A stretch of 64,000 nucleotides of DNA, taken from assembly GCF_003205205.1 (NCBI RefSeq), contig NZ_QJRL01000010.1, positions 62,001 through 126,000 on the forward strand, written 5' to 3'. The notes under the pieces are model-generated. The model did no database searches, was not told the DNA's origin, and worked only from the letters and a program-made list of their open reading frames with translations. Origin of the DNA: Pseudomonas sp. LB-090624. Its GTDB lineage: Bacteria; Pseudomonadota; Gammaproteobacteria; Pseudomonadales; Pseudomonadaceae. The translations under genes were made by a program, and so were the position numbers. Positions 23,427 to 32,703 of this stretch are shown here, piece after piece. Position 1 is the stretch's first letter, and every line of letters begins with the position of its first letter.

Positions 23427-24794
23427 ATGCGCTGGCTTCGCCGGCTGTGGCCGCGCACCTTGTTTGGCCAGTTGCTGCTGATCATGGTCAGCGGCACATT
23501 GTTGATCCAGTTGATGTCGAGCAGCATCTGGTTCGATGTGCGCTTTGCCCAGGTGCTCGAAGCCCCGGTGCGGCTGATCGCTGCACGCACTGCACCGCTG
23601 ATTGCCCAGGCCGACTGCCACGGTGGCAACTTGCAGGCGCCAGCCCATTACCAGCTGCGCTGCGCCGAGCACCTGCCCACGGCGGAGCATGACGAGCGTC
23701 GCGGGCGCAGGCGCATCGAGCTGTTGCTGCAACAGGCCCTCAAGTACGAGCTGGGGCATACCCAGGACCTGCGCCTGATGAAGGTGCAACTGACCGACGA
23801 ACTTGGCCAGCCGATTGTCTGGCGCAGCCTGTTCGGCCTGCGCACGGCGCAAGCGCATATCCAGTTCGCGGTGCCGTTGGCCGATGGCCACTGGCTGACC
23901 ATCGATGGCCAGGAGCTGCAGGGCTGGAGCGGCGAGTCAGCCTGGGTGCTGATCAGCGATTACCTGCTGCGGGTGTATGCGCTGCGCATCGTCGCGGTAC
24001 TGCTGGTATGCCTGCTCGCCGTGCGCCTGTGCCTGCGCCCGTTGCGGCGCCTGGCCGATGCCGCACGTGGCCTGGGCAGCAACCTTGAACAGCCACCGCT
24101 GGCACTGGATGGCCCGGAGGAGGTGCGCCAGGCGGCCCAGGCCTTCAATGCCATGCAGCAGCGGCTGATTGCCATGGTCAACGACAAGGCCTACTTCCTG
24201 GCCGCCGTGTCTCACGACCTGCGCACCCCGCTGACCCGTATGCGCCTGCGCCTGGAGCGCCTGCCAGATGACGAACACCGCCAGCGCCTGCGGCAGAACA
24301 TTACGCAGATGGACGATATGATCGGCCAGGTTCTGGACTACCTGCGTGCGGGGGAGCAGCAGAATTTGCAGCAGGTGGACCTGGACCGATTGGTTGCCCG
24401 CCAGTGTGCGGACCTGGCCACTGCTGAAGAACCACTTCCGGTGCACGGCCAGGCGGGCAGCTTGCGGGTAGATGCCTTGCTGTTGCAGCGCTGCCTGCAA
24501 AACTTGCTGGTGAATGCGCTGCGCTATGCCAAGCACATTTCGGTCACGCTGGAACGGGCCACAAAAGGGGTGTTGATCCATATCGACGACTGCGGGCCGG
24601 GGATTGCACCGGACCTGCTGGCGACCATTACCGACCCCTTCGTGCGCGGTGACGGGTCGCGTAACCAGGCGTACGGCGGATATGGGTTGGGGTTGAGCAT
24701 CGCCCAGCGGATCGCTGCCAGCCATGGGGGTGAATTGCTGCTGTCGAACCGAGAGAGCGGTGGGTTGCGGGTCAGCATACTGCTGCCTGGCTAA
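23427..24794 (+). CDS. Sensor histidine kinase
   Basis: Inner-membrane kinase, 455 aa. First membrane segment at about residues 10-33 (LFGQLLLIMVSGTLLIQLMS), a periplasmic sensor of about 140 residues with two Cys (DCHGG, LRCAEH), second membrane segment near 178-202, HAMP linker (LRPLRRLADAARGLGSNL), phospho-accepting H263 in AVSHDLRTPLTRMRLRLERL, and ATP-binding N, G1 (DDCGPGI) and G2 (GGYGLGLSIAQ) boxes. It pairs with the response regulator directly upstream. The stimulus is unknown; metal or ferric siderophore status is plausible from the adjoining receptor. Confidence 0.92.
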   Translation: MRWLRRLWPRTLFGQLLLIMVSGTLLIQLMSSSIWFDVRFAQVLEAPVRLIAARTAPLIAQADCHGGNLQAPAHYQLRCAEHLPTAEHDERRGRRRIELLLQQALKYELGHTQDLRLMKVQLTDELGQPIVWRSLFGLRTAQAHIQFAVPLADGHWLTIDGQELQGWSGESAWVLISDYLLRVYALRIVAVLLVCLLAVRLCLRPLRRLADAARGLGSNLEQPPLALDGPEEVRQAAQAFNAMQQRLIAMVNDKAYFLAAVSHDLRTPLTRMRLRLERLPDDEHRQRLRQNITQMDDMIGQVLDYLRAGEQQNLQQVDLDRLVARQCADLATAEEPLPVHGQAGSLRVDALLLQRCLQNLLVNALRYAKHISVTLERATKGVLIHIDDCGPGIAPDLLATITDPFVRGDGSRNQAYGGYGLGLSIAQRIAASHGGELLLSNRESGGLRVSILLPG

Positions 24795-24802
24795 CGCGAT
24801 TT

Positions 24803-24835
24803 TGTGTGGGAGCGGCCCTGTGTCGCGAGGGGCTG
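24803..24835 (+). repeat. REP half element
   Basis: tgtgtgggagcggccctgtg followed by tcgcgaggggct: the first half of the long REP type without its full inverted partner. Confidence 0.6.
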
Positions 24836-24935
24836 AGGCTACGCAATCAGGTAACAGTCTTTTACCGATTACCCAGGTTTTTCCTCCCCCGCCTTTGCCT
24901 ATCCTATGCCCGGTCATCCTGCCTGCGATGGACCC

Positions 24936-26606
24936 ATGAATCACTCTCTGCCCAGCCGCTATGCCTGCCTCGCCATCTGCCTGTTGTTCACGTTTGCCAG
25001 CTTGCCGCTGCTACCCCAACACGCCTGGCTCTGGCCAATAACACTGATCACTGCCCTGCTCAGCCTGATCGGGCTCAACGACCTGCGCCAAAGCCACCAC
25101 GCCGTGCGCCGCAACTACCCGATCCTGGGTAACATCCGCTACCTGATCGAAACCATCCGCCCGGAAATCCGCCAGTACCTGATCGAAGGCGACGACGACA
25201 AGCTGCCGTTCTCCCGCTCGCAGCGCTCGCTGGTCTACGCCCGCGCCAAGAACGAAAGCGCCGAGAAAGCTTTCGGCACGCTCAACGATGCCTACAAGCC
25301 CGGGTTCGAGTTCATCAGCCATTCGATGCTGCCAGTGGCCACGCCAGACCCGGCATCGTTTCGTATCGCCATTGGCGGGCCACAATGCCGCCTGCCCTAC
25401 TCGGCCTCGATCTTCAACATATCTGCCATGAGCTTTGGTGCGCTCAGCGCCAACGCTATCTCCGCCCTCAACCGCGGTGCGCGAATGGGCCGGTTTGCCC
25501 ACGACACTGGCGAAGGCAGCATCAGCCCGTACCACCGTGAACACGGCGGTGACCTGATCTGGGAAATCGGCAGCGGCTACTTCGGCTGCCGTACGGCGGA
25601 CGGTCGTTTCGACCCGCACCGTTTCGCCGAACAGGCCCGCTCGCCACAGGTGAAGATGATCGAGATCAAACTTAGCCAAGGCGCCAAGCCTGGGCACGGC
25701 GGCATCTTGCCGGGGCATAAGGTCAGCCCTGAAATCGCCGAGACGCGTGGCGTGCGCGTGGGTGAGGACTGTATCTCACCGGCGGCACACAGTGCCTTCC
25801 GCACACCGGTCGAGTTGCTACAGTTCGTGGCGAGCCTGCGCGAGCTGTCGGGGGGCAAACCCGTGGGCTTCAAGTTCTGCCTGGGCCACCCATGGGAGTT
25901 CATGGGCATCGCCAAAGCCATGCTGGCCACCGGCATTACGCCGGACTTCATCGTTGTCGATGGCAAGGAAGGCGGCACCGGGGCGGCACCACGCGAATTC
26001 AGCGACAACATGGGCGTGCCCATGCGCGAAGGCCTGATGTTCGTGCACAACACCTTGGTCGGCCTGAACCTGCGCTCCAGCATTCGGATTGGCGCGGCGG
26101 GCAAGATCGTCAGTGCCTTCGACATTGCCAGTGTGTTGGCCATCGGTGCTGACTGGGTCAACTCGGCACGCGGCTTCATGTTCGCGATTGGCTGCATCCA
26201 GTCGCAAAGCTGCCACACCAACAAGTGCCCGACCGGCGTGGCCACCCAAGACCCACTGCGCCAGCGCGCCCTGGTGGTGCCAGACAAGGCCGAGCGGGTC
26301 GCCAGCTTCCATCGCAACACACTGCACGCACTGGCTGAAATGCTGGCGGCTGCGGGCCTGGAGCACCCTTCGGAGCTGAAGCCCAAGCACCTGGCCCGGC
26401 GCATCAGCCCCAGCGAGATCGGGTTGTTTTCGGACCTGCACACGTTCCTCAAGCCAGGCGAACTGCTTAGTGGCTCGATAGAAAGCGAGTTTTATGCGCG
26501 GATGTGGCAGATGGCGCGTAGCGACAGTTTTGCGCCGGAGACTGGGGGGACTGCAACACGAGGTGTGGCATCAAGACTGCGCCACGAAGAGACTGAGCCT
26601 GCATGA
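24936..26606 (+). CDS. FMN-binding glutamate synthase family protein
   Basis: 556 aa. Two N-terminal membrane segments (residues 8-50) anchor a domain homologous to the FMN/synthase part of glutamate synthase large subunit: SQGAKPGHGGILPGHKVSPE and VVDGKEGGTGAAPREFSDN form the FMN/2-oxoglutarate barrel, and the Cys motif CIQSQSCHTNKCPTGVATQD corresponds to the 3Fe-4S site. The glutaminase domain is absent, so it cannot use glutamine by itself; the true reaction is unknown. The start at 24936 (MNHSLPSR) gives the family-like N terminus. Single gene, convergent with oprQ. Confidence 0.88.
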   Translation: MNHSLPSRYACLAICLLFTFASLPLLPQHAWLWPITLITALLSLIGLNDLRQSHHAVRRNYPILGNIRYLIETIRPEIRQYLIEGDDDKLPFSRSQRSLVYARAKNESAEKAFGTLNDAYKPGFEFISHSMLPVATPDPASFRIAIGGPQCRLPYSASIFNISAMSFGALSANAISALNRGARMGRFAHDTGEGSISPYHREHGGDLIWEIGSGYFGCRTADGRFDPHRFAEQARSPQVKMIEIKLSQGAKPGHGGILPGHKVSPEIAETRGVRVGEDCISPAAHSAFRTPVELLQFVASLRELSGGKPVGFKFCLGHPWEFMGIAKAMLATGITPDFIVVDGKEGGTGAAPREFSDNMGVPMREGLMFVHNTLVGLNLRSSIRIGAAGKIVSAFDIASVLAIGADWVNSARGFMFAIGCIQSQSCHTNKCPTGVATQDPLRQRALVVPDKAERVASFHRNTLHALAEMLAAAGLEHPSELKPKHLARRISPSEIGLFSDLHTFLKPGELLSGSIESEFYARMWQMARSDSFAPETGGTATRGVASRLRHEETEPA

Positions 26607-26612
26607 AAAACA

Positions 26613-26642
26613 AGACTGGGGCTGCAGCACAGCCCCAGCTTT
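26613..26642. terminator. Terminator between convergent genes
   Basis: Stem CTGGGGCTG (26616-26624) / CAGCCCCAG (26630-26638), with TCTTGTTTTT after it on the minus strand. Confidence 0.75.
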
Positions 26643-26660
26643 CATGCAAACGACTGCGGA

Positions 26661-27953
26661 TCAGAAGATGCTGATCGGGTACTCGACGAATACGCGGACT
26701 TCGTTGCCGTCGTCGTTGTAACCGTTCTGCTGCACGGCATTGTTGGTACGCAGGAACGAGCTACGCAGTTTGATCGACAGGTCCTTGGCCGGGCCATCCT
26801 GAACGACGTAACGAACCTGGTTGAAGATCTCGCGCTCTTTACCTTCGCCGAAGCCGTGGGTATTGATGTTGTCACCCACAACGTACGCAACCTTGTACGT
26901 CAGGCCTGGCAGACCGAAGGCACCAAAGTCCAGACCATAACCCAACTGCCAGGAGCGCTCGTCTTCGGCGTTGAAGTCAGACCAGTAGGAGTTGGCCAGG
27001 TAGATGGTCGATCCACCATCGCTGGTTCCCCAGGGTTGGCTCTGGTAGCCACCGTAGTTGTAGCCGGTGCTGCCGGTGCTGCGCTGGTGGGCCAAGGTAA
27101 TGGAGTGCGGGCCAAAGGCGTAGGTGGCCGCCAGGCTCCAGATTGTGTTGTCGTCACCGGTCAGGCTGGCTTTCTCGACGAATTTCTTGTCGATATCAGT
27201 CTTGTAGCCGTTGAAATCCAAGGTCAGGGACTGGTCGCTGGCGATCGGGAAGACGTAGTTCAAGCCCAAGTAGTGCTTCTTCATCACATCTTCGTTGTCG
27301 GCCGTGTACAGCGAAGCGGTGAAGTTGTCGGTGAACTTGTAGCTGCCGCCGAACACGTTGATGGACTTCAGGTGGCCACTGTCACGACCTTCAGCGCTCT
27401 TGCGGGCTTCCTGCGTGAAGCGACCAGCGTTCAGTTCCAGGCCCTCGATTTCCTTGGAGGTAATCAGGGTACCGGTGAAGCTCTCTGGCAGCAGGCGCGC
27501 ATCGTCATACTGCAGCACTGGCAGTGCCGGCATCTGGTCACCGTACTTGAGCACGGTGTTGGAGATACGGAACTTGATCGCAGCACCGCCACGGGCCAAG
27601 TTGTGCGGGGAGTTGGCCGGGTCGGTATCGCTCGGCTTGAAGAAGTCGACGCCCGCGCCGCCGTTGTGGCCTTTGCCACCATCGAGACGCACGGCGTACA
27701 GGCCGAATGCGTCGACACCCACACCTACGGTGCCCTGAGTGAAGCCGGAGGAGAAGTTGGCGATGAACGCCTGGCCCCATTCGATCTGGTCGTCGGTGCC
27801 GTGCTTCTTGTCGCGGTTGATGTAGGCGTTGCGCAGAAGGACGTTGGCGTGGCTGTCCTCGATGAAGCCCTTGCTGTCGGCCTGGTCATTGGCCTGTGCC
27901 TGGGTCGCGGCGATCATCGCCAAGGCGACCAGGCTGATCCTGGTTTTGAACAT
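26661..27953 (-). CDS. oprQ: OprD-family outer-membrane porin, OprQ-like
   Basis: 430 aa. Signal peptide ending at ATQAQA (about residue 21), mature start NDQADSKGFIEDSHANVLLR, an OprD-type 18-strand barrel with Gly/Tyr/Trp-rich strands and a C-terminal Phe (EYPISIF). OprD proteins take up amino acids and small organic acids through a basic ladder; the substrate of this one is not evident. Good ribosome site AAGGA 9 bases upstream of the ATG. The name is by resemblance to OprQ and by gene order remembered from KT2440. Confidence 0.88.
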   Translation of the reverse strand: MFKTRISLVALAMIAATQAQANDQADSKGFIEDSHANVLLRNAYINRDKKHGTDDQIEWGQAFIANFSSGFTQGTVGVGVDAFGLYAVRLDGGKGHNGGAGVDFFKPSDTDPANSPHNLARGGAAIKFRISNTVLKYGDQMPALPVLQYDDARLLPESFTGTLITSKEIEGLELNAGRFTQEARKSAEGRDSGHLKSINVFGGSYKFTDNFTASLYTADNEDVMKKHYLGLNYVFPIASDQSLTLDFNGYKTDIDKKFVEKASLTGDDNTIWSLAATYAFGPHSITLAHQRSTGSTGYNYGGYQSQPWGTSDGGSTIYLANSYWSDFNAEDERSWQLGYGLDFGAFGLPGLTYKVAYVVGDNINTHGFGEGKEREIFNQVRYVVQDGPAKDLSIKLRSSFLRTNNAVQQNGYNDDGNEVRVFVEYPISIF

Positions 27954-28533
27954 GTTGTTTTCCTTATTTCTTAATCAAGAACGCGCTGCAATACGACGCC
28001 AGGAACCAACGCCCCTTCGTAGGTTCGACGCTATGCGGATCCACACTTGAAGGCCTGCCGGTAAGTGCACGGCAGCCTCTGGCAGCAGCATGGCCAAGGT
28101 TATGGCCAGCAGGCGTTGGCCGAATCCTAGCCGTGTGCGATTACAAATGTCAAAAAATCGTGAAATGCAGGTTGATATAACCAAAATTACCGGCGTGCCT
28201 GGTGCATTTCCATGCTGGTGTGCGCAATCAGCGGGCAATTTATCTTGTGTAGGAAATGACCTTTTGATCGATCGGACAATTTTCCTGTGCAGACGCTTAT
28301 GCCTTCCCGCCGATGGGCAGAAGGCAGTCGGGGATTGAGATTGACTGGCTCAAGCAGCGCCTGACCACCACTTCACGGGCACGCACGCTCATAGAACAAA
28401 ATAGGGGTCAGTGATGTGGCAGGGACGCTGTGGGAGAGGGCTTGCCCCGCGAACACCGGCAAAGCCGGTGCCATGCAGCGCGCGGCGCCCTTCGCGGGTC
28501 AAGCCCGCTCCCACCACCACGGGTGTTCTTCGA
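27954..28533. other. 580-bp stretch upstream of oprQ
   Basis: Long leader/promoter region of oprQ followed by a REP doublet (28429-28514). No gene found. Confidence 0.5.
28429..28514. repeat. Inverted REP doublet
   Basis: gctgtgggagagggcttgcc on one side and its inverted partner (ttcgcgggtcaagcccgctc) on the other, with a small caccggcaaagccggtg hairpin between them. Confidence 0.8.
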
Positions 28534-28731
28534 TCAGTGCCACACCGCTATCAGCGCCTGCATTTCTGCTTCGCTGATCAGCCCTTGGGGATACCGTCCG
28601 GCAAGCAGACGTCGTGGGTCGGTCGTCCTGACCCTGATGCTTCCATGGTGTTTCAACCACTTCGCCACAACCTTGAGTGACTGGTGATCCACTGCCAATG
28701 GGCGCAAAGCCGACTCACTTGCTGCGTTCAT
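28534..28731 (-). CDS. Hypothetical 65-aa protein
   Basis: Open frame with GGGAG 11 bases before the ATG at 28731. The product (MNAASESALRPLAVDHQSLK, then KWLKHHGSIRVRTTDPRRLL and SEAEMQALIAVWH) has balanced composition and predicted helices, unlike the shadow frames around it. It stands alone between a REP doublet and the aguA terminator. No family recognised. Confidence 0.5.
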   Translation of the reverse strand: MNAASESALRPLAVDHQSLKVVAKWLKHHGSIRVRTTDPRRLLAGRYPQGLISEAEMQALIAVWH

Positions 28732-28868
28732 GTCTACACGTACTCCCTGGCCCGTGAGCGGCTAATTTACGTAGGTAATGTTACAGATCCGAGAGCCCAG
28801 CACGGCCGGGCTATCTACTTGAAAAACAATACAAAACGTATGCCAGCCTGGAGGCCGGGTGTCGCCCG

Positions 28869-28898
28869 AAAAAAAAGGCCCGTCAGATGACGGGCCCT
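28869..28898 (-). terminator. Terminator of aguA
   Basis: On the minus strand, stem GGCCCGTCA / TGACGGGCC with a 2-base loop, then eight Ts. Confidence 0.9.
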
Positions 28899-28916
28899 TC
28901 GTTACTCACGCAGCGC

Positions 28917-30023
28917 TCAACGCTTCACTGGCGCCGGCTGCTGCTGAGTCAGGCAGTGAATGTTGCCACCACCGAGCAACAACTCGCGGCCAGGGATCAT
29001 CACTACTTCGTGGTCAGGGAAAATCTTCGTCAAAATCGCTCTGGCTTCGGCATCTGCTGGGTCGTCAAAGCTAGGCGCAATAATGCCGCCGTTGACGATC
29101 AGGAAGTTCACGTACGACCCGGCCAGGCGCACCGATGGGTCACGCTCCTGGCTACCGGCCACTTGATCGACACCGGCACACTCTTCAGCGGTGGCGAACA
29201 GCGGGCCCGGAATCGGCATCTTGTGCACGATGAACTCACGGCCCTTGGCATCACGGGTGTTCTGCAACACCTCCATGGCCGCGTGGCAGCGCGCATAGTT
29301 GGGGTCGTTGGAATCATCGGTCCAGGCCAGTAACACTTCGCCCGGGCGCACGTAACAGCAGAAGTTGTCGACGTGGCCATCGGTTTCGTCGTTGTACAGG
29401 CCATCGGGCAGCCACACCACGGTGTCTACCGCCAACTGTTCACGCAGCACCGCTTCAATCTGCTCACGATTCAGGTGCGGGTTGCGGTTACGGTTGAGCA
29501 AGCATTCCTCGGTAGTGATCACGGTGCCTTCACCGTCCACGTGGATCGAGCCGCCCTCCAGCACGAAACCTTCGGTGTGGTAGCGCTGGCAGCGCTCCAT
29601 TTCCAGCACCTTGGCGGCCAGTTCCTCGTCGCGATTCCAAGGAGCATACAGGCCACCGTCGAAGCCGCCCCACGCGTTGAAGCCCCAGTCCACGCCGCGC
29701 ACTTCACCCTGGTCATTGATAACGAAGGTCGGGCCGGTGTCACGCACCCAGGCGTCGTCATTGCTGATTTCGACCACACGGATGTTCGGCTGGTCGAGCT
29801 GGCGGCGGGCGTTTTCGTACTGGCCAGCAGACGCCGCAACGGTTACCGGTTCAAAGCGGGCGATCGCCTTGGCCAGGGTTACGTGGGCTGCCTGCGCCGG
29901 CTTGCCGCCCAAACGCCAGTTGTCGGGGCGTTCCGGCCAGACCATCCACACCTGGGTTTGCGGGGCCCACTCGGCGGGCATGTGGAAACCATCGGCACGG
30001 GGCGTGGAGTTGAGGGTTTTCAT
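28917..30023 (-). CDS. aguA: Agmatine deiminase
   Basis: Cytoplasmic enzyme converting agmatine to N-carbamoylputrescine and ammonia, in the arginine decarboxylase route to putrescine. 368 aa, typical length. The peptidylarginine-deiminase fold is shown by [12 protein letters not shown] (about 91-102), [12 protein letters not shown] with the catalytic His region, and the nucleophile C357 in GGGNIHC. GAGGT lies 7 bases upstream of the ATG. The aguB amidase gene, its usual partner, is not adjacent. Palindrome-rich DNA upstream (30083-30159) suggests a dedicated regulator. Confidence 0.95.
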   Translation of the reverse strand: MKTLNSTPRADGFHMPAEWAPQTQVWMVWPERPDNWRLGGKPAQAAHVTLAKAIARFEPVTVAASAGQYENARRQLDQPNIRVVEISNDDAWVRDTGPTFVINDQGEVRGVDWGFNAWGGFDGGLYAPWNRDEELAAKVLEMERCQRYHTEGFVLEGGSIHVDGEGTVITTEECLLNRNRNPHLNREQIEAVLREQLAVDTVVWLPDGLYNDETDGHVDNFCCYVRPGEVLLAWTDDSNDPNYARCHAAMEVLQNTRDAKGREFIVHKMPIPGPLFATAEECAGVDQVAGSQERDPSVRLAGSYVNFLIVNGGIIAPSFDDPADAEARAILTKIFPDHEVVMIPGRELLLGGGNIHCLTQQQPAPVKR

Positions 30024-30082
30024 AGGTGACCTCTGTGATGGCCCTGAGCCGAAGTGTGCTGGGGCGTTTGCCCATTTATAAC

Positions 30083-30159
30083 CGATATATATCGATGTTT
30101 AAAGCCCGATAATCGGGATTTTACAGGATCAAAACGCCTGTAAAACCGATATGAATCGG
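30083..30159. promoter_or_regulatory. Cluster of CCGAT/ATCGG palindromes between aguA and rmlC
   Basis: CGATATATATCG (30083-30094), CCCGAT-a-ATCGGG (30105-30117) and CCGAT-atga-ATCGG (30146-30159) share CCGAT half sites; TTTTACAG (30119-30126) and CTGTAAAA (30138-30145) form a further inverted repeat between them. This looks like a multi-site operator for one or both divergent genes. Confidence 0.5.
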
Positions 30160-30300
30160 ATCTTCACTGCTTTCGTCTGGCGCCCAGACCCGTCTCACGT
30201 CTACCATAACCACACCACGTGCATCCTTTTACAGCGGCTTGCGCAAAAATCGTGCAAGCCGGCTAGGGTCAATACTTGAGCAACGGGCCAGTAAGCCGCT

Positions 30301-30846
30301 ATGAACATCATCCCTACCGCCATCCCGGAAGTACTGATCATCGAGCCAAAAGTTTTCGGTGACAGCCGTGGTTTTTTCTTCGAGGCATTCAACGCTCGCG
30401 AGTTCGCCCGGCAGACCGGGGTGAATCTCGAGTTCGTCCAGGACAACCACTCGCGCTCCATCCAAGGCGTGCTGCGTGGGTTGCATTACCAGGTAGAAAA
30501 CACCCAGGGCAAGCTGGTGCGCGTGGTGCAGGGGGAAATCCGCGATGTCGCCGTGGATGTGCGCAAAAGCTCGCCAACCTTCGGCCAATGGGTCGCAGTG
30601 AACCTGTCGGCCGACAACCATCGGCAACTATGGATACCACCCGGCTTCGCCCACGGGTTTGCCGTCATGAGCGAATCGGCCGAGTTCCTGTACAAGACCA
30701 CCGATTACTACAACCCTGGCGCCGACCGCTGCATTCGCTGGGACGATGCGCAGCTGGCCATCGACTGGGGGCTGCAGCAGCCACCGGTGCTGTCAGACAA
30801 GGACAAAGTCGGCCTGCCACTGGCGGAGGCGGAACTGCTGCCGTAA
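30301..30846 (+). CDS. rfbC: dTDP-4-dehydrorhamnose 3,5-epimerase family protein
   Basis: Cytoplasmic cupin enzyme of 181 aa (RmlC family, usual length) that isomerises dTDP-4-keto-6-deoxyglucose in dTDP-rhamnose synthesis. Catalytic H62 lies in GVLRGLHYQ, with RGFFFEAF at 23-30, VVQGEIRDVAVDVR, and PPGFAHGFAVMSESAEFLYK. The other rml genes (A, B, D) are not nearby, so it is an orphan copy and may serve a different sugar pathway. Divergent from aguA. Confidence 0.9.
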   Translation: MNIIPTAIPEVLIIEPKVFGDSRGFFFEAFNAREFARQTGVNLEFVQDNHSRSIQGVLRGLHYQVENTQGKLVRVVQGEIRDVAVDVRKSSPTFGQWVAVNLSADNHRQLWIPPGFAHGFAVMSESAEFLYKTTDYYNPGADRCIRWDDAQLAIDWGLQQPPVLSDKDKVGLPLAEAELLP

Positions 30847-30888
30847 CTAGCGCATAATTGCGTCAGACTTTTCTGGCGCATTTACGTG

Positions 30889-32703
30889 ATGATTGCAAAA
30901 CCCACGCCCCCACGCCGTCCCCGCTGGCGCAGCCTGGCCCTGTTGGCCCTGTGCCTGGCCCCGTTACTCTGGCCGCTGCACCACCTTGCCGAACGCTATT
31001 ATCAGGACGAACTGGCCTCGCAGAACCGCCAGACCCTCGACCTGTATGTCGCCAACCTGCTCGGCACCCTGCACCGCTACGAAACCCTGCCGCAGATCCT
31101 CGGCGACCTGCCGGCGTTGCGTGGCGTACTGGCCGACCCTTTCCGCCTGGAAGCGGTGACCAACGCCAACCGCCTGCTCAAGAATATCGTGCAGCAGACC
31201 GGTGCCGAGGTGATGTACCTGATGGACGTCAGCGGCAACACGCTGGCGGCCTCCAATTGGGACAAGCACGACAGCTTCGTCGGCCGCAATTTCGCCTTCC
31301 GCCCCTACTTCAACGAAGCCATGGCCGGCCATCTGGGGCGCTTTTTCGGCCAGGGCACCACTTCGGCCAAACGTGGCTACTTCTTCGCCGCCGCCGTGCG
31401 CGACCGCGAGCGCATCGTTGGCGTGCTGGTAGTCAAGGTCGATCTCGACCACACCGAAACCCTCTGGGGCCGTACCCCCGAGCAGTTGTTGCTGACCGAT
31501 CACAATGGCGTGGTCATCCTCACTTCGCGTCCTGACTGGCGCTTCCGTGCCACCCGCGCGCTGAGCGAGGCCGAACGCCAGGCGATCATCGCTATCCAGC
31601 CCTACCCTACCCAGGCCCCGCAACCGCTTGTGCTCAACCCAGACGCGTGGCTCACTCAGACCCGTGATATCAAGGAAACCGGCTGGCAGGTGAGCATCCT
31701 CGCCCCGCGCATACTGGTCGACCGTTCTGTACAGACAGTGACGGCCATCGGTGCCGGTACCTTGCTGGTGGTAATGCTGCTGGCCGGGCTGGTGATGCAG
31801 CGGCGCCGCCACTACATCGACCGCATCGACTTCGAGGCCCGTGGCCGCCAGGAACTGGAAAAGCGCGTAGCCGAACGCACGGCCGACCTCGAAGGCCTCA
31901 ACACCCGCCTCAAGCTTGCCGTGCTGGAACGCGAGAACGCCCAGCAGGAGGCCGTGCGCGCCCAAGACGAACTGGTTCAGGCCGGCAAGCTATCGGTCCT
32001 CGGCACCATGTCGGCCAGCATCAGCCATGAGCTCAACCAGCCGCTGGCGGCTATTCGCAGCTATGCGGAGAACGCCGAAATCCTGCTCGATCACCAGCGC
32101 ACCGAAGACGCCCGCGGCAACCTCAAGCTGATCGGAGAGCTGACCGGCCGCATGGCCTCGATCATCGCCCACCTGCGCGCGTTCGCCCGCCGCGACCGCC
32201 ATGCTCCGGAAAGCGTGGCCCTGCAGCCAGCCCTGGACGATGCCCTGGCACTGCTGGCCAAGCGCCGCCGGGCGATGGCCGTGGAGCTGATTCGCGACCT
32301 GCCGGAAGCAACATTGTGGGTACAGGCCGGCGAAACCCGCCTGCGCCAGGTGCTGGGCAACCTGCTGGCCAACGCACTCGACGCCTTGACCGAAAAAGCC
32401 AACCCGAGGCGCCTGTGGCTGAGTGCCGAGCAGCGGGATGACTGCGTCTACCTGTACATCCGCGACAATGGCCCCGGTTTCAGCCGCCAGGCCCTGGAGC
32501 ACGCCAAGGAGCCGTTCTTCACCACCAAGACCCGCACTCAGGGCCTGGGCCTGGGGTTGGCCATCTGCGAAAGCCTGATGCGCGCCCTGGGTGGTGAACT
32601 GCTGCTGGCCAACCACCCGGAAGGTGGCGCCCTGCTGACCTTGCAGCTGCGTGTGGCCGCGCCTGGCGCTACCTTGCCCAATTCGGAGGACCCCTCGGCA
32701 TGA
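30889..32703 (+). CDS. dctB: C4-dicarboxylate sensor histidine kinase DctB
   Basis: Inner-membrane kinase of about 604 aa. A membrane segment at about 11-29 and a second near 284-302 flank a large periplasmic double-PAS/Cache sensor (QQTGAEVMYLMDVSGNTLAA, NFAFRPYFNEA, the DctB ligand-binding type). A coiled-coil segment then leads to H380 in SISHELNQPLAAIRSYAENA and an ATPase domain with DNGPGFS and GLGLGLAICESL. It overlaps dctD by 4 bases (ATGA). It should sense succinate, fumarate and malate. A GTG 3 bases upstream of the ATG is also possible as start. Confidence 0.92.
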   Translation: MIAKPTPPRRPRWRSLALLALCLAPLLWPLHHLAERYYQDELASQNRQTLDLYVANLLGTLHRYETLPQILGDLPALRGVLADPFRLEAVTNANRLLKNIVQQTGAEVMYLMDVSGNTLAASNWDKHDSFVGRNFAFRPYFNEAMAGHLGRFFGQGTTSAKRGYFFAAAVRDRERIVGVLVVKVDLDHTETLWGRTPEQLLLTDHNGVVILTSRPDWRFRATRALSEAERQAIIAIQPYPTQAPQPLVLNPDAWLTQTRDIKETGWQVSILAPRILVDRSVQTVTAIGAGTLLVVMLLAGLVMQRRRHYIDRIDFEARGRQELEKRVAERTADLEGLNTRLKLAVLERENAQQEAVRAQDELVQAGKLSVLGTMSASISHELNQPLAAIRSYAENAEILLDHQRTEDARGNLKLIGELTGRMASIIAHLRAFARRDRHAPESVALQPALDDALALLAKRRRAMAVELIRDLPEATLWVQAGETRLRQVLGNLLANALDALTEKANPRRLWLSAEQRDDCVYLYIRDNGPGFSRQALEHAKEPFFTTKTRTQGLGLGLAICESLMRALGGELLLANHPEGGALLTLQLRVAAPGATLPNSEDPSA

